Assembly: GCA_023213315.1 (NCBI GenBank)
Contig: JAKCPI010005239.1
Location: forward strand, 27,830 to 91,829
Reading direction: 5' to 3'
Length of the DNA: 64,000 nt
Origin: Euborellia annulipes
Lineage: Eukaryota > Arthropoda > Insecta > Dermaptera > Anisolabididae
Part shown: positions 62,985-64,000 of the stretch, piece by piece
How the letters are laid out: each line of letters begins with the position of its first letter
How positions within the stretch are numbered: the first letter of the stretch is position 1
Notes under the pieces: model-generated
Database searches by the model: none
Seen by the model: only the letters and a program-made list of their open reading frames with translations
What the model was told of the DNA's origin: nothing
Made by a program: the position numbers and the translations under genes

Positions 62985-64000
62985 TAAATAAACGGAGATC
63001 CCGATAGGAATTTCCAATAATAATAATAATAATAATAATTTTATATGTATTCAACTGTTAGTTATCCTTATCTTAAAGGTTTCTTTAAATCTATATTTTT
63101 TTTTATTACGACTAAATTTTTACTAATTAATATAATTGTTTTTACTCAATACTCGTCTTCGGGGCAATGGTGGTGACCCTTGGCTCTTATTTCCCACGGG
63201 GTTCTGGAGCATAGGACTGTTAGCTTTGCAGGAGGAACTGACTAATCACCTGGACGAGGCGTGGGGATTGCTCCTCTAACGGTCTGTCATCCGCGTTAAG
63301 TGCCTCGGCCCTATCCGTACATTCAAGTCGCCACGGCGTCCGAGGTATTAGCCCACAATTGATGACCGCCACGATAAATTACTGCCGCCTGGCAGAATTT
63401 ATATGTTAATCAAGGCTCTTTTGGCTCGCAGCTAGCCGCTCTAAGCAATTTGATTTCGTAGTAATTATCATCAACAGTGATCAAAAGGAAAACTTCTCTT
63501 CCTTCTTTTTTTGCATGATTTATATTTACTCTTTGATTTTTTTTCTTCAACAATTAGCTATTTAATTATACTACTCCCTAGGTCTGAATATTTTTTAAGG
63601 ATGACCATTAAACAACAAACACGCCATTGGTACTGGATATCTTTTTAATGAGATAGCATTTATATATAGACTTCAAATTTAGAATATTTTTTCAAAAACT
63701 CATTGTTAAAAAATGAGCATATAAATTTTTAATATCTTTGAATGAAATATATACAAACAAATTTTATTTGAATTTTTACGAAACACTTGTCATTGACTTT
63801 TTTCTTCATCTACATCAGATTCCCAACCTTTTGAAGTTCATGGCACCATTGGGAATAACATTAAACACTAGGGACACCATTCCTTAAATTAAAAAAAATT
63901 AAGTTTAATATGTAAATTTATTGAAATAATATATAATAAGTAACGTACTGATACACCATAACATAATATAGTAAACTTTACTACAGTCACTGAGTAAAAA
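62985..64000. other. Right end: (AAT)n, GC-richer island, hAT-like end
   Basis: (AAT)n at 63019-63039. 63140-63480 is a non-repetitive island of balanced composition (GTCGCCACGGCGTCCGAGGT, CTGCCGCCTGGCAG), possibly regulatory or an untranslated exon; no coding frame was defended. From about 63818 TTCCCAACCTTTTGAAGTTC followed by ATGGCACCATTGGG looks like the start of a hAT element cut by the window end. Confidence 0.3.

Noticed and set aside
1..64000. CRISPR arrays, bacterial operons, endogenous viral genes, long LTR pairs
   Set aside because: None seen: no regularly spaced repeats, no ribosome-binding-site-led gene series, no capsid or polymerase motifs, and no long direct terminal repeats.

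Overview
This is 64 kb of AT-rich nuclear DNA from an animal, most likely an arthropod and probably an insect. The evidence is the 3' half of a seven-transmembrane gustatory receptor gene at the left edge (four exons, phase-0 introns, a C-terminal TYLIILIQY). This family is typical of insects and other arthropods. No bacterial operon, rRNA operon, CRISPR array or complete transposase/polymerase gene is visible. Almost every long open frame is a by-product of repeats.

Layout. 1-4.4 kb: receptor gene tail; its introns hold nested inverted-repeat elements, one carrying a tRNA-like Pol III unit. 4.5-10.5 kb: foldback and hAT elements, including a 1000-bp hAT with a perfect 8-bp target duplication, hammerhead-like motifs in palindromes, and a 0.93-kb giant hairpin. 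11.5-20.2 kb: GAGTAAAAATG foldbacks, more hAT elements, an isolated candidate first coding exon (18.5 kb), a LINE ORF2 tail and a 5S-rRNA-derived SINE. 20.2-24.3 kb: mostly non-repetitive. 24.36-25.64 kb: a SINE followed by a 1064-bp foldback with an intact-looking A box/B box in each arm. 25.7-31.9 kb: copies of a hairpin-microsatellite-hairpin element, a tRNA-SINE and a foldback. 32-41 kb: mostly non-repetitive AT-rich DNA with scattered SINEs. 41.3-49.2 kb: MITEs, two full-length hairpin elements (one nested in a hAT) and SINEs. 49.308-57.971 kb: an 8.66-kb block bounded by two hAT copies in direct orientation. Its outer flanks are the same 8 bp (ATATACAG), as in a composite transposon. It contains several exon-like islands and a 1.2-kb palindrome. 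58-64 kb: a SINE, a homopolymer-rich probable artefact, another paired hammerhead-like palindrome and a LINE 3' tail.

How the parts relate. The only recognisable host gene is the receptor. The rest is a community of non-autonomous elements: tRNA- and 5S-headed SINEs that share one 3'-tail motif, suggesting one LINE partner; hAT MITEs; hairpin elements that insert into those MITEs; and foldbacks. All calls come from reading the sequence by eye. Family names are assigned on signatures (box A/B, terminal inverted repeats, target duplications, catalytic-core motifs) and not on database searches.
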